Both the position numbers and the translations under genes were made by a program. Below the pieces are notes generated by a model. It was not told where the DNA came from. It worked only from the letters and a program-made list of their open reading frames with translations, and did not search any database. A stretch of DNA of 64,000 bases from Paenibacillus sp. Soil766 (lineage in GTDB: Bacteria > Bacillota > Bacilli > Paenibacillales > NBRC-103111). This document shows, piece after piece, positions 54,520-63,839 of the stretch (positions are counted from its first letter, which is position 1; each line of letters begins with the position of its first letter). The stretch is from positions 1-64,000 of the forward strand of contig NZ_LMSJ01000013.1 of NCBI RefSeq assembly GCF_001428105.1. The letters are read 5' to 3'.

Positions 54520-55284
54520 TCAAATATTGATATATTGTCGACTAAATGCCCATAGCGCCTCGGATTCTTGGCCTTCGGTCAAAGGAACCTGGAAACGCAT
54601 GGGGCGATTCTGCTTCCAGTGCACCCCCGAATGATTCTCCAAGATCAACCGACCTAGATAAGCGCTACCTTTGGCTATCGGCTGGCCGAATATTCGAGCC
54701 ATCAATCGGAACAGCAATGGCGCCTCGTGGAACAAATTCGTTCTAACCATTCCCGGGTAGCAGGTATGCACGCGTAACTGCGGATATCGCTTGGCGAGCT
54801 CGGAAGCATAGAGATCGACAGCAAGCGCTGCCTTCATAGCGGACTGCAGACCGGCTTGAGGTTCAGCCCAAGCGGTTGAGACATTCTTGTGGACGCCATT
54901 ACCTCCTACCATAACGATGCATCCGCCGGGTACAATCTTGTTCTGCTGAAGAAGCATCTCCGATAACGCGAATTTACTCAAATAGTTTGTTGCGAAAGTC
55001 GTCTCCAACCCTTCATTGGTCAGCCGGACCTCTTTGTCGGTAGATATTCCTCCCGCACACAGCGATAACGCATCAATCGGACCTTCGAGCTGTTCCGCTA
55101 ATCGACGTACATCCGACATCTTGGCCAGATCTGCATAGAAGTAGTCTACCCCTAGCTCCGCGACAATTTTTGCGCCTTGAGTTTGATTTCGACCGACGAT
55201 CGTCACCTTCCATCCGCTTTCAGCGGCTAAGCGCGCCGTTCCGTAACCGATTCCGCTTGTTCCTCCCGTAACTACAATTCGCAT
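54520..55284 (-). CDS. short-chain dehydrogenase/reductase
   Basis: 254 residues from ATG 55284 (GGGGAGGGG). NAD(P) motif IVVTGGTSGIGYGTARLAAE at the N-terminus, the second nucleotide segment DALSLCAGGIS (NNAG variant), catalytic-type region with Ser/Tyr partly replaced (ALSEMLLQQ...GGCIVMVGGNG), and CYPGMVRTNL. The usual YxxxK is not evident, so activity is uncertain. Under control of a MarR gene through palindromes at 55302-55319 and 55381-55400. Confidence 0.8.
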   Translation of the reverse strand: MRIVVTGGTSGIGYGTARLAAESGWKVTIVGRNQTQGAKIVAELGVDYFYADLAKMSDVRRLAEQLEGPIDALSLCAGGISTDKEVRLTNEGLETTFATNYLSKFALSEMLLQQNKIVPGGCIVMVGGNGVHKNVSTAWAEPQAGLQSAMKAALAVDLYASELAKRYPQLRVHTCYPGMVRTNLFHEAPLLFRLMARIFGQPIAKGSAYLGRLILENHSGVHWKQNRPMRFQVPLTEGQESEALWAFSRQYINI

Positions 55285-55301
55285 AACAACCCCTCCCCTA
55301 T

Positions 55302-55319
55302 TAGTTAGGATCCTAGCTA
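55302..55319. promoter_or_regulatory. MarR-type operator A
   Basis: Near-perfect inverted repeat TAGTTAGGA-TCCTAGCTA directly upstream of the SDR ribosome site. Confidence 0.7.
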
Positions 55320-55380
55320 TTAAATAAACATAATTCATATTCGTCACTATACACGCACCATTGTGCTCACCTCCTCTCCG

Positions 55381-55400
55381 ATAGTTAGGATGCTAGCTAT
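55381..55400. promoter_or_regulatory. MarR-type operator B
   Basis: ATAGTTAGGATGCTAGCTAT, same core as A and C, between marR and the SDR gene. Confidence 0.7.
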
Positions 55401-55422
55401 ATGTAAAGGCTAAAAACCCCTA

Positions 55423-55848
55423 TTAATAATATTCCTTATCCCCTAGGTTCTTTGCCACTCTTTGCAGCCAATGTCCCAGCAAATCTCTCTCGGCTTGCGT
55501 GAACCCTTTAAGCATCTCGTCCTCGAATTCCAAAATAAGATCCACCAGCTTACCGAACACCTCATTGCCCTGCTGCGTAAGCGTCACAATGTTAGCCCTT
55601 CCGTCTGTATGGCTAGGTTTACGGGTGATGTATGATCGAGCCTCCAGCTTATCTAATATTCCGGTTAACGTCGCGGATGTAATCCCACTATGATGCTGGA
55701 GCTTCTGCTGCTCCAACCCTCCGGATTGAGCCAAATAGCCCAGGATCTCGAATTGCGAAGTCGTCAGATTGAATGTGCTTAACCGAACGTCAAGCTCTTT
55801 GCGCATAATAATATAGGTTCTTTTCAAGTAAAGGATGGATTGAGACAT
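55423..55848 (-). CDS. MarR family regulator
   Basis: About 141 residues. I prefer ATG 55848 (GGAG nine bases upstream) to ATG 55863, which has no ribosome site. Winged helix with LEQQKLQHHSGITSATLTGI, LDKLEARSYITRKPSHTDGR and ANIVTLTQQG. Three copies of a TTAGGATnCTAA palindrome flank it, one over its own promoter. It probably represses itself and the SDR operon. Confidence 0.88.
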   Translation of the reverse strand: MSQSILYLKRTYIIMRKELDVRLSTFNLTTSQFEILGYLAQSGGLEQQKLQHHSGITSATLTGILDKLEARSYITRKPSHTDGRANIVTLTQQGNEVFGKLVDLILEFEDEMLKGFTQAERDLLGHWLQRVAKNLGDKEYY

Positions 55849-55880
55849 GCGGAATGGCTCCATTCTGAGATCGTGTTAAT

Positions 55881-55900
55881 ATAATTAGCATCCTAATTAT
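55881..55900. promoter_or_regulatory. MarR-type operator C
   Basis: ATAATTAGCATCCTAATTAT, 33 bp upstream of the marR start. Confidence 0.75.
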
Positions 55901-56145
55901 AAATCGGGAATTCCCAGAATGTCAACCGACTTCGCTTCATTATTCAGCATAGCGGCAATCGAACAGATGGATTAACGTGCTAGCTGCAAATCGGGTCCTG
56001 TACCGCAACTACGCGGCTTTATACCTTTATATCCTTGTTATCCGATAAATCCCATTCTAACCTAGCAAATTATTAAAAATGCCTCGGAACTGCAACAGCC
56101 ACTGCTGTAGTGCCTTCATCCAGCACGAAATGAAATGGAATTTCG

Positions 56146-56172
56146 ATCAACGTTTCTCCGTTAGCGTAGTAT
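56146..56172 (-). repeat. CTAACG-box element, copy 20 (left box; holds a stop codon)
   Basis: TACTACGCTAACGGAGAAAC-GTTGATC. The TAA stop of the 56161-56344 remnant lies inside it (CTA CGC TAA CGG), just as in copy 8. No hairpin follows. Confidence 0.7.
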
Positions 56173-56344
56173 TCCTTTAGTAAAATCCAAATAGTTATTA
56201 TCTCTTAACCTGATCACTTTCTCATTGTGTATTTTCAACTTGGCTTCAAAACTACCTCTATTTTGTTCGAAAACCGTAGTCCATTTGTACATCATCTTCA
56301 ACATCATGATATCTGGCTTGTAGTGGCACTGTTCAAAGACATGC
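56161..56344 (-). pseudogene. unrecognised gene, only 3' end left
   Basis: An open frame ends at TAA 56161 and includes HYKPDIMMLKMMYKWTTVFE and RLRDNNYLDFTKGILR. It has no start and meets a stop just upstream at about 56344. I do not recognise it. Its value is that its stop codon lies in a repeat left box. Confidence 0.4.
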
Positions 56345-56346
56345 GT

Positions 56347-56952
56347 TTAGACAATGTCGTCTTTTTTTATATAAGTGTTCAACAGAAGTCGAAGTTGCTG
56401 CATAACAAACCCTACATGTTTACTGTCTCTGCTCAATCTGCTTGCCATGACACTCCCTTCAAGAGAAGAAACTATAAATGATGATAGTGAATCAATATCT
56501 GCATCTGGACGGATTTCTCCAACAGATATCCCATGGTTTAATATATCTTTTATAAGGCGTGACATCTCCTCATACGCAGCTAAAGCTTTATCACGAAGCA
56601 TAGGAAAATTATCATCGCATTCAACTGCAGTATTCAACAATGGACATCCTCCTTTGATTGGAGGATTGTTAACTGGATCAATATGGACATTGCAAACAGC
56701 CATGATCTTGTCTATCACTGAATCAGCATTATTAATGGCTGCTGATACCTGTCCCATCAAAACCTGCCCCGCATATTCAAAAGCTTCCACTGCGATTTCA
56801 TCTTTGTTTGAGAATCTTCGATAAATTCCTCCTTTTGTTAACCCTGTTGCCTCAATGATGTCTTGTATCGATGACCCTGCATACCCCTTTTGATTAAATA
56901 ATTCAGCGGATTTAATAATAATGTGTTGTCGTGTTTTTTCGTCTTTACGCAT
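56347..56952 (-). CDS. TetR family regulator
   Basis: 201 residues. N-terminal helix-turn-helix: IIIKSAELFNQKGYAGSSIQ, DIIEATGLTKGGIYRRFSNK. The C-terminal domain (PPIKGGCPLLNTAVECDDNF) is of the common TetR_C type with GGC-LL-N. Divergent from the MBL-fold gene. ATG 56952 follows GGAGGATTGAAAA. A GAACCG-ga-CGGTTC palindrome in the shared promoter is the probable operator. Confidence 0.9.
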   Translation of the reverse strand: MRKDEKTRQHIIIKSAELFNQKGYAGSSIQDIIEATGLTKGGIYRRFSNKDEIAVEAFEYAGQVLMGQVSAAINNADSVIDKIMAVCNVHIDPVNNPPIKGGCPLLNTAVECDDNFPMLRDKALAAYEEMSRLIKDILNHGISVGEIRPDADIDSLSSFIVSSLEGSVMASRLSRDSKHVGFVMQQLRLLLNTYIKKDDIV

Positions 56953-57041
56953 TTTTCAATCCTCCATACATCCCAAAAAGCATTTGAATATATTGTAACA
57001 TTTCTCTTGCATTTAACTAAATATTAGATTAACCTAAAATA

Positions 57042-57055
57042 GAACCGGACGGTTC
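57042..57055. promoter_or_regulatory. TetR operator
   Basis: Perfect inverted repeat GAACCG-ga-CGGTTC in the tetR/MBL divergent region, followed by a further GGTTCGG. Confidence 0.7.
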
Positions 57056-57105
57056 GGTTCGGTAGTTATAGCATATAGCTCATCATCAGAGAGGATAATG
57101 AATTT

Positions 57106-57831
57106 ATGAACAATGTTAAAATCGTCCGCATTCCAATCCTCCCCATGCATATGGTAAACTCCCACTTACTTGTAGGTCCGGACGGATGCATACTTGTCGA
57201 TGCGGGTTTACCAGGGTCTGAGAATAAAATTAAAAAAGCCTTAGCTAAGGAAAGACTCACATTTAAAGATATCAAACTCATCGTTGTAACCCATGCGCAT
57301 GTCGATCACGCCGGAAGTGCAGCGAGTATTCGCGAGCTATCAGGAGCACCGATCTTGGCTCACGAAGGAGATGCTACACATTTTAGTCGTGAAACGCAGA
57401 TGACTTTTTGCCCAACTGGTTGGTTTGGCCAATTATTTATCAAGACTCCATTAATGTTCGAGCCGTATATCGGTTTTGAACCGGATATTCTTCTTACAAA
57501 GCATGATGTTATCGACCTGAGTCGATACGGAATTCCGGGAAGAGTTAAGCAAACACCTGGGCACACGGCTGGCTCTGTCTCTATAGAGCTTGCTACTCAT
57601 GAAGCTTTGGTTGGCGACCTTGTCGCCTCCGGAATTTTGTTAGGCGGTATCATAAGAACCACTCATGCCATACGACCACCCTTCGAAGATGACCCACACA
57701 CAGTAGCCCGTGAACTGACCCGCCTTCTTGATTCGGGAATACAAAAATTTTACATAGGGCATGGTTGGCCATTAGAGGCACTCGAGGTCCAACGCCACGC
57801 CAAGTCTCTCATGTTGCTGCCAAAAAAATAA
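57106..57831 (+). CDS. metallo-beta-lactamase-fold hydrolase
   Basis: 241 residues. Zinc motif THAHVDHAGS (about residue 64-73), earlier strand GPDGCILVDAGLPGSENKIK, second His in TPGHTAGSVS, Asp in LVGDLVASG and terminal His in FYIGHGWPLEAL. This matches the glyoxalase II/YflN-like subgroup. ATG 57106 follows GAGAGGATAATGAATTT. Regulated by the divergent TetR. Substrate unknown. Confidence 0.88.
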   Translation: MNNVKIVRIPILPMHMVNSHLLVGPDGCILVDAGLPGSENKIKKALAKERLTFKDIKLIVVTHAHVDHAGSAASIRELSGAPILAHEGDATHFSRETQMTFCPTGWFGQLFIKTPLMFEPYIGFEPDILLTKHDVIDLSRYGIPGRVKQTPGHTAGSVSIELATHEALVGDLVASGILLGGIIRTTHAIRPPFEDDPHTVARELTRLLDSGIQKFYIGHGWPLEALEVQRHAKSLMLLPKK

Positions 57832-58157
57832 TAATGTCGACGTTCATAGCCCAATGACTAAAAAATTCATTAAATCATTACTCAGCTGCACAATCTCATT
57901 GTTAGCATGATTCGCATAATCCGGCACCATCATATCCCTAACCATTTTAGTTCGTAGCCATATTTAATTGAGTTTTACCTGACAACTTCCCTTTCTTTAT
58001 TTCGTCTTTGGCTCCAGCGTCAAAAGGATTTATCGTCAGAAGAATTTTTCAAGCTAGTGGAGAACCTATATTCAAGAGGGATTACGCCCTATTTTAAAGA
58101 ATGAGTCTGTCATTCAAACCAAATCCATATGTTGTATAACAATACGTTTTCGACGGT
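57832..58157. other. intergenic with a possible rightward gene remnant
   Basis: The plus strand at about 57985-58104 reads as a short C-terminal-like piece (DLSSEEFFKLVENLYSRGIT-PYFKE). No start is seen and the family is unknown. Confidence 0.35.
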
Positions 58158-58266
58158 GGAAATATTAGTTATAACTAAACTCCCGTTACTTCAAAAGGAA
58201 AAAGGCAACCGATCAATCTAGCCGGTTACCTTTCTCCAGAATACTATTGTTCTGCGCTAACGTTCC
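58158..58266 (-). repeat. gene-trailing CTAACG-box element, copy 21 (complete)
   Basis: Follows the HD gene stop (58268). Left box AACGTTAGCGCAGAACAATA-G, hairpin AAAGGtAACCGG...CGGTTGCCTTT (58201-58233), right box TTGAAGTAACGGGAGTTTAG. Confidence 0.75.
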
Positions 58267-58267
58267 C

Positions 58268-58885
58268 TTAATTTAATTCACTACCTGATTTATCTTCGGA
58301 ATTATAAAGATAGCCTTCTTTTTTTGCGAAATTCCATAGATAATTAAATAGTTCCGAAAATGAATCATTTTGATGTCTCCAGCTTTCGTTATAAGCTAAT
58401 ATTTTCTCAGGTGCAATTTGATTTTCTTTCCAAACCGTTCCCTTTGTATTGACGTTCTGAGCAAAAGCCTGCATCTTGTCTATTGTCTTAACGAATTGTG
58501 CTTCGCGTGTGTCTCCTGATTCAAACTCATCCCATAACTCATTGAATTCGTTTTTGAAATCCTCAGGGAGTTGTGCAAACAGAATTTCAGCAGCTTCATC
58601 CTCTCTCAACTTCTTCCCAACACGTGCCTTAATATCATGAGTGAATGTATCTCCGGCATAAATTTCCACTAAATCGTGAATTAGAATCAATTTCAAAGTT
58701 TTTTCTAAGTTAATTTCATACCCAATTTCCTTATGTAACAAAAGAGCAAACATACACATGTGCCAGGTATGTTCTGCATCATTTTCACGTCGTGCCGTAT
58801 TCGATACATAGGTTCTGCGTTCGATTGTTTTAAATTTGTCTACTACTGAAAGGAAATTAATTAACTGAGTAATACGGGTAAACAT
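58268..58885 (-). CDS. HD-domain hydrolase (YfbR/HDDC2-like)
   Basis: 205 residues. Metal-binding HD motifs: RRENDAEHTWHMCMFALLLH (first His) and LILIHDLVEIYAGDTF (His-Asp), then DEAAEILFAQLPED and a late Asp in TIDKMQAFAQN. This matches the 5-prime deoxynucleotidase YfbR/HDDC2 group, which removes phosphate from dNMPs. ATG 58885 follows GGGGAGAAGTTTTA. Stop codon lies two bases from repeat copy 21. Confidence 0.87.
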   Translation of the reverse strand: MFTRITQLINFLSVVDKFKTIERRTYVSNTARRENDAEHTWHMCMFALLLHKEIGYEINLEKTLKLILIHDLVEIYAGDTFTHDIKARVGKKLREDEAAEILFAQLPEDFKNEFNELWDEFESGDTREAQFVKTIDKMQAFAQNVNTKGTVWKENQIAPEKILAYNESWRHQNDSFSELFNYLWNFAKKEGYLYNSEDKSGSELN

Positions 58886-58967
58886 TAAAACTTCTCCCCT
58901 TACTTGACTAAAAAGTCAACTACTTGTTGATGACCAGACAGCTTTATTGTTTAACTGTAGTTAATAC

Positions 58968-59627
58968 CTATTTTTTCAACTGTGAGACTATTGTTTTCAG
59001 CTCAATTAAGTCATCAATAACGATATCAGCTTGAGAAAGTTCGTCTTCTCGAGCAAAATCAAAATTACATCCTATGGCAACTAAACCATTATCTTTAGCT
59101 GCATTTATATCCGATAGGCGGTCTCCTACTACTGCTGCATTGGTGATACCATATTTTTCAATAATAATTTGAACTAAGTCTGATTTATTTAACGACTTAA
59201 TTTGTTGGATACTAAAAGTTTCAGAAACCCAATTATCTAAATTATAATAAGTAACAATTGCCTTTAAATATTCCGTTAAACCATTACTTGCTATGTAAAT
59301 TGATCAATCATTCTCTTTTAAATGACTGAAAACTTCCATTACATTTGGATATAAAGCCCCTTTCCCACTTCTTATATTCTCAATTAATCTTTCTAGAAAG
59401 TATATATCGGTTTGTTCTCTTATTTCATTGGAATGATTGGGCATAAGAGCTTCCCATACTTTTGGTAAAGGTACACCCATAATTTCACGATATTTATTAA
59501 TAGGCGTAACTGTATCCCATTCATTTATATCCCTTAAATGATTAAAAGTGTCTTCGAGTGATATTTCTAAAATTTTATCTGTTTGAAATAGTGTTCCATC
59601 CATATCAAAGATGAGTGATTGTGACAT
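58968..59627 (-). pseudogene. HAD phosphatase with in-frame TGA
   Basis: ATG 59627 follows AGGGAGAGGTACA. Motif I SLIFDMDGTLFQTD, a helical cap, then TGA at 59304-59306 directly before motif II SIYIASNGLT. After it the same frame continues with VVGDRLSDINAAKDNG (motif IV) and DDLIELKTIVSQL to TAG 58968. A single nonsense change breaks an otherwise intact 219-residue protein. Readthrough is not supported by any visible SECIS-like element. Confidence 0.8.
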
Positions 59628-59674
59628 TGTACCTCTCCCTTTTTTTAATAACTGATTGATTATCATCCATATTT

Positions 59675-59715
59675 TAACACAAGCCTGTCAGGATAACTGC
59701 CCGTTCGTTTAGTTT
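59675..59715 (-). repeat. CTAACG-box element, copy 22 (right box)
   Basis: AACTAAACGAACGGGCAGTT-ATCC upstream of the HAD pseudogene, followed by TGTTAAAATATGG. The last copy before the sugar locus. Confidence 0.6.
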
Positions 59716-59783
59716 TTTTTGTTCTTTCTCTGTGCTCTAGTAGCTCTACACGAAACAACAGCGACTTTACCAGCCTGTGATTT

Positions 59784-62054
59784 TTAATAGAGTTGCTTGG
59801 TTCGCTGTGGAATGGGAACGATTTGTGCTTGCAACACCTCCGATCGGATTACTACCTCAGCAACCATCACCCCCTTCACATTCGCTATACAGCGAATTAT
59901 CCCTGGCGTTCTAGCTGCCTGGATATACACAGCACCTCTGCCAGCTTCCAAGCTGAAGGGATTTTCACCAATCAATCTGCCTGGACCCTCGACATGGAAT
60001 GAAACCGCATGATGAGCAAGCTGAAGGGTCTGCCCCTTGCTGTCCTGTAAAGCAACTACCACTCGGGTGCAATCTGCACCGTCTGCGATAAGCTCGAGAT
60101 CATCCGCAAGCATTGCCAATTGATCCGGCATCCCCACCGGAAACAGCTCATGCTCAGCTGCTGCGACACCGCCAATTTTGCCAACAACCTTGAGACTCGT
60201 TAGCAGACTCGATCCCCACTCCCACCAACTGCAGCCTGTGAACATAATCGGAGGATGCGGCAAGCTGGGGTAATTCACATAGTCAGGGCGTTCTGAGGCA
60301 ACCTTAACCCCATTAACAAATAAATCTGCTTCTTCACAATTCGTAAATACAGGAACGACATCCCGAAAGTCTTCATTAAAGGACGGAATCAAATACCGGG
60401 CGATAAACACGACGGGCTGCTTGCCAGGCTCCATCTGACTGCGGTAGAAGTATCCGGCGAACTTGGGCAACCTGAAAATATCACAGACACCGTGATAGCA
60501 AATGCGATCACCAGAACCGAAATCCTGATGCGTGTTATAATCGAACGCACACCAACCAGCTGCTCCTGCTACGTGAGGAACGCCATATTGCCCATTCTGA
60601 ATCTGAGCATGACCGAGCGCATGTTTAATTTGCCGTTCCACGCTGTCATACGACTTCGTCGGATACATATGCCCCATGTATTCCGTAATGAGATACGGGG
60701 AATGGTTTGGCTGAAGGATTTTCCCTTCCCGATTGCGCGTGAAATCGTTGTATGTAAACACATCTTCCAGAAACTCGCTCCCATGTATGGCACGCACACC
60801 ACCGGTAGCCCGTGATGGATCCAGCTCGTGAGCAAGCGCATTCGTTCGCAAATAGAACTCGGTGTCGTCCTGAGATTCATTAATACGAACGCCCCATAAG
60901 AAGATCGAAGGGTGATTACGATCACGCACAATCATTTCTTCCAGCTGAAGCAGTGCTTTGTTCTTCCACTGCACATCGCCAATATACTGCCAGCCAGGCA
61001 GCTCTTCGAAGACAAGTAAACCAATCTCGTCGCACCGATCGAGGAACGATGGATCTGCGGGATAATGTGATGAGCGAACAAAGTTCAGCCCCAGCTCCTC
61101 TTTTAGAATATCCGCGTCTTTGCGTTGTCCCCTTTCACACATGGCTCCGCCCAAATAGGGGAACATCTGATGCCGATTCAGCCCTCGCAGTTTTAACGGA
61201 TTCCCATTGAGATAAAATCTCCCATCCTTGCGGAACTCAGCACTTCGTATCCCTACTCTCGTCGTCAAATCGTCGTGTTCAAATCTCTCCTCCCCCATGT
61301 CGCACAAGGTCGTCCTCACTACATATAGATAAGGATCGTCGATATCCCACAGATGCGGGTTGTCCACCTTCATCGTCATTTGTCCAACTTCCGACTCCCC
61401 AACCTCAGCTGCGATAGTTGTAGTGACTTTCTCTACCACATCCCCCTCAGAATTGAGCAAGGAGGTATGGAGCATAAAGGTCCTCGCTTCACCCCGATTG
61501 TTAATCCGAAATATGCCGTCCATCGATGCTTCCTGTGAAGTCACATCTTTCCACGCATAAGAGGCCCATTCGATATACACTGAGCTCGTCACGATAAGAC
61601 GGACATTCCGGTAGATGCCGCCAAACAGCATATAATCAACCAATCGCCCTTCTGGCGGAATATCGGGTCTACATGTAGAGTCCACTCTAACATTAATCAC
61701 ATTGGATTCCCCAATCACAACCCATTTACTAATCTCGAATGAAAATGAAGTATAACCACCTTGATGCTCGCCGACAGAAGCGCCGTTGACATAAATCTCC
61801 GCAGCAGACATCACACCATCAAACTCCACAATCAGACTTTTGCCCGTCCAATCAGCTGGAACCTCAAAGTGACGGCGATACCAGGAAACAAACTGATAGT
61901 CCTTTTCACTAAAATAGTGATGTGGAACAAGCTTATTCGTATGTGGTAGATGTACCTCCTCAAAATGAACATCTTTAAAGTCCTTGTGTTTGATTCTCGG
62001 CTCATCCAGGGCGCAAAATAGCCATTCCGTGTTAAAGTTTAAAATCTGTCTCAT
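59784..62054 (-). CDS. glycoside hydrolase family 2 protein
   Basis: About 756 residues; ATG 62054 is better spaced from AAAGGGG than ATG 62060. Sugar-binding beta-sandwich (about 1-170, WYRRHFEVPADWTGKSLIVE, FDGVMSAAEIYVNGASVGEH), an Ig-like domain (about 170-285) and a TIM barrel (about 285-580): NGNPLKLRGLNRHQMFPYLG, acid/base Glu in SIFLWGVRINES and nucleophile Glu in YLITEYMG. A C-terminal Ig-like part follows. Cytoplasmic (no signal peptide). Retaining beta-glycosidase, probably beta-galactosidase-like. It reads downstream of a sugar-binding lipoprotein and ABC permease, so it likely cleaves imported oligosaccharides. Confidence 0.9.
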   Translation of the reverse strand: MRQILNFNTEWLFCALDEPRIKHKDFKDVHFEEVHLPHTNKLVPHHYFSEKDYQFVSWYRRHFEVPADWTGKSLIVEFDGVMSAAEIYVNGASVGEHQGGYTSFSFEISKWVVIGESNVINVRVDSTCRPDIPPEGRLVDYMLFGGIYRNVRLIVTSSVYIEWASYAWKDVTSQEASMDGIFRINNRGEARTFMLHTSLLNSEGDVVEKVTTTIAAEVGESEVGQMTMKVDNPHLWDIDDPYLYVVRTTLCDMGEERFEHDDLTTRVGIRSAEFRKDGRFYLNGNPLKLRGLNRHQMFPYLGGAMCERGQRKDADILKEELGLNFVRSSHYPADPSFLDRCDEIGLLVFEELPGWQYIGDVQWKNKALLQLEEMIVRDRNHPSIFLWGVRINESQDDTEFYLRTNALAHELDPSRATGGVRAIHGSEFLEDVFTYNDFTRNREGKILQPNHSPYLITEYMGHMYPTKSYDSVERQIKHALGHAQIQNGQYGVPHVAGAAGWCAFDYNTHQDFGSGDRICYHGVCDIFRLPKFAGYFYRSQMEPGKQPVVFIARYLIPSFNEDFRDVVPVFTNCEEADLFVNGVKVASERPDYVNYPSLPHPPIMFTGCSWWEWGSSLLTSLKVVGKIGGVAAAEHELFPVGMPDQLAMLADDLELIADGADCTRVVVALQDSKGQTLQLAHHAVSFHVEGPGRLIGENPFSLEAGRGAVYIQAARTPGIIRCIANVKGVMVAEVVIRSEVLQAQIVPIPQRTKQLY

Positions 62055-62105
62055 AGACATAACCCCTTTCTTTTAAATTGTCTTCCCCCTATTAAAAAGC
62101 ACAAA

Positions 62106-62163
62106 AAGACATATGCAAACGTGTGGAGAGAGCTAACCACTTACGAACGTTGCATATGCCATT
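62106..62163 (-). terminator. terminator after the solute-binding protein
   Basis: Long hairpin GCATATGCAACGTT...cGTTTGCATATG followed by TCTTTTTG on the minus strand, between the lipoprotein and GH2 genes. It may attenuate GH2 expression. Confidence 0.7.
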
Positions 62164-62186
62164 TTGCTCGCTTATCCGATCACAGC

Positions 62187-63812
62187 TTATTTCTTAATAT
62201 TCGCCGGCCAGACGAATTGAACGCCTAGGGCTTTCTTGGCTTCCTGGAATTTCTTGTTTTGATAGTCATACAGCTTTTGAGAGCCCAGCTTTTCTTCTTG
62301 ATCAATGCCTTCTTTGTAGAATTTCTCTACATCCTCTGGAGATTTCGCGAGAATCATTTTCGCTCTTGTTTTGACGCGAACTTCTTCACGTTTCGCATTG
62401 ATTCCTGCTTCTTCCGAACCGCCAATCGGCGAAATGTTTTCGAATGCAAGCGCATCGTACGTGTATTTACCGAAATAAATGTTCGCTTTGGTTCCTTCCG
62501 TTTCCAGTACGCCGTTCACTGGCAACGTACGTTGAACGGGCATATAGCTAATCAGCCAATTTAACGATCCGTTGCCGTATTTTAATTTCGCTTTATTGGC
62601 GTCCTCGCTTCTAGCCTTAATAAACTCATCGGATAATTTCACCTTGCCGTTCGCATCGTAATCCCACGCAATCCCCTTAGGCCCGTAAGTCACAACCAAG
62701 TTCATCTCTTCAGCGGAAAGATATTTCATGAGTTTGATGATGCGATCTTGATGTTTGGCTTTGCTGCTAACCATGGTTAGTGTCCACCCGGAAGCCGCGA
62801 CTGGATCGACCACCGGTTGTTTGCCCTTTTCACCACGTACCGGTCCAACCGCAACGAAGATGGCATTCGGATCTTTGGCATATAAGGCGTCTCTTTTAAT
62901 CACTTTGTTTGAAAGCGCAAAGACTGCGCCATTGTTCACTTTCTCGGTAAGCTGTGCCTGATTCAGCGTCTGACTATCTTCCGGCATCAGCCCTTCCCGA
63001 TATAAACGGTTAAGGAATTGATACGCTTCCAATGATTCCGGCGTTCTTTCGCGATCGACCAGATTTCCTTGCTCATCCTCACGCGGAGCACCGAAGAAGC
63101 TTGAGATCACCCAGCTTTCGAAGTAGGCTGGAGTCACATCGAATCCGTTATATTTCGTTTTCGAATCTTTTACTTTACGTAAAGCTGTGACCAGCCCTTC
63201 CTTCGTACTGAAGTCCTCAGGCTTAATGCCAAGCTGGTCCATGATGTCTTTACGGGCATATAATCCTTGGTTGCTATATAGGGTATCCCCTGGTTTCACA
63301 TTTTCTTTGGCCCAGAAATAATTGGCATATCCATAGAAATGGCCATCCGGATTACGGAACCAGTCCTGCATGGATTTTGGCACATTAAATGTAGGCTCGT
63401 ACTTAATAATCAACTCATCGAGCGGTGAGACCAAGCCAGACTTCTCAAGCACGCCTCGCTGCGGGGCCGTCTTATCCACCGTAATCATATCCGGGATATC
63501 TCCTGATGCGATAAGAGCACTTAATTTATCATTATTTCCTGAAGTGAATTCGATGGAAATACCTGTATCCTCCGTAATCATCTTATCCAGCAGGTTGTTA
63601 ACCGGATCCCAAGTCTTCTTATAGGATTCATCCGCGACAAACCATGTCACCTTGATTGGCGTTTTATCATCCGGCTTTGCTGAAGCTGACGCTGACGCCG
63701 ATGCCTTGGGCGAGCTCGTTGTTGTTTCTGAGCCCTTATCTGTAGAACAACCTGCAAGCAAGGTCCCAACCAATGTTGTGACAAGCCCCATGCTCACTAA
63801 ACTTTTTTTCAT
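62187..63812 (-). CDS. extracellular sugar-binding lipoprotein (ABC transporter)
   Basis: 541 residues. Lipoprotein signal peptide with lipobox LLAGC (Cys about 22), a Ser/Ala-rich linker (SPKASASASASAKPDD), then a large LplA-type solute-binding fold: VTWFVADESYKKTWDPVNNL, LIASGDIPDMITVDKT, GLVSPLDELI and PRTL-like GASGW segments. It belongs to the large binding proteins that work with LplB/LplC-type permeases in Paenibacillus for oligosaccharide uptake. ATG 63812 follows AGGGGGGAAAAGCAA. 27 bp after the permease gene, so co-transcribed. Confidence 0.92.
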   Translation of the reverse strand: MKKSLVSMGLVTTLVGTLLAGCSTDKGSETTTSSPKASASASASAKPDDKTPIKVTWFVADESYKKTWDPVNNLLDKMITEDTGISIEFTSGNNDKLSALIASGDIPDMITVDKTAPQRGVLEKSGLVSPLDELIIKYEPTFNVPKSMQDWFRNPDGHFYGYANYFWAKENVKPGDTLYSNQGLYARKDIMDQLGIKPEDFSTKEGLVTALRKVKDSKTKYNGFDVTPAYFESWVISSFFGAPREDEQGNLVDRERTPESLEAYQFLNRLYREGLMPEDSQTLNQAQLTEKVNNGAVFALSNKVIKRDALYAKDPNAIFVAVGPVRGEKGKQPVVDPVAASGWTLTMVSSKAKHQDRIIKLMKYLSAEEMNLVVTYGPKGIAWDYDANGKVKLSDEFIKARSEDANKAKLKYGNGSLNWLISYMPVQRTLPVNGVLETEGTKANIYFGKYTYDALAFENISPIGGSEEAGINAKREEVRVKTRAKMILAKSPEDVEKFYKEGIDQEEKLGSQKLYDYQNKKFQEAKKALGVQFVWPANIKK

Positions 63813-63839
63813 TTGCTTTTCCCCCCTGATAGTCGTAAG

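Noticed and set aside
59304-59306. Selenocysteine codon in the HAD gene
   Set aside because: TGA replaces a non-conserved residue before motif II and no SECIS-like hairpin is evident after it.
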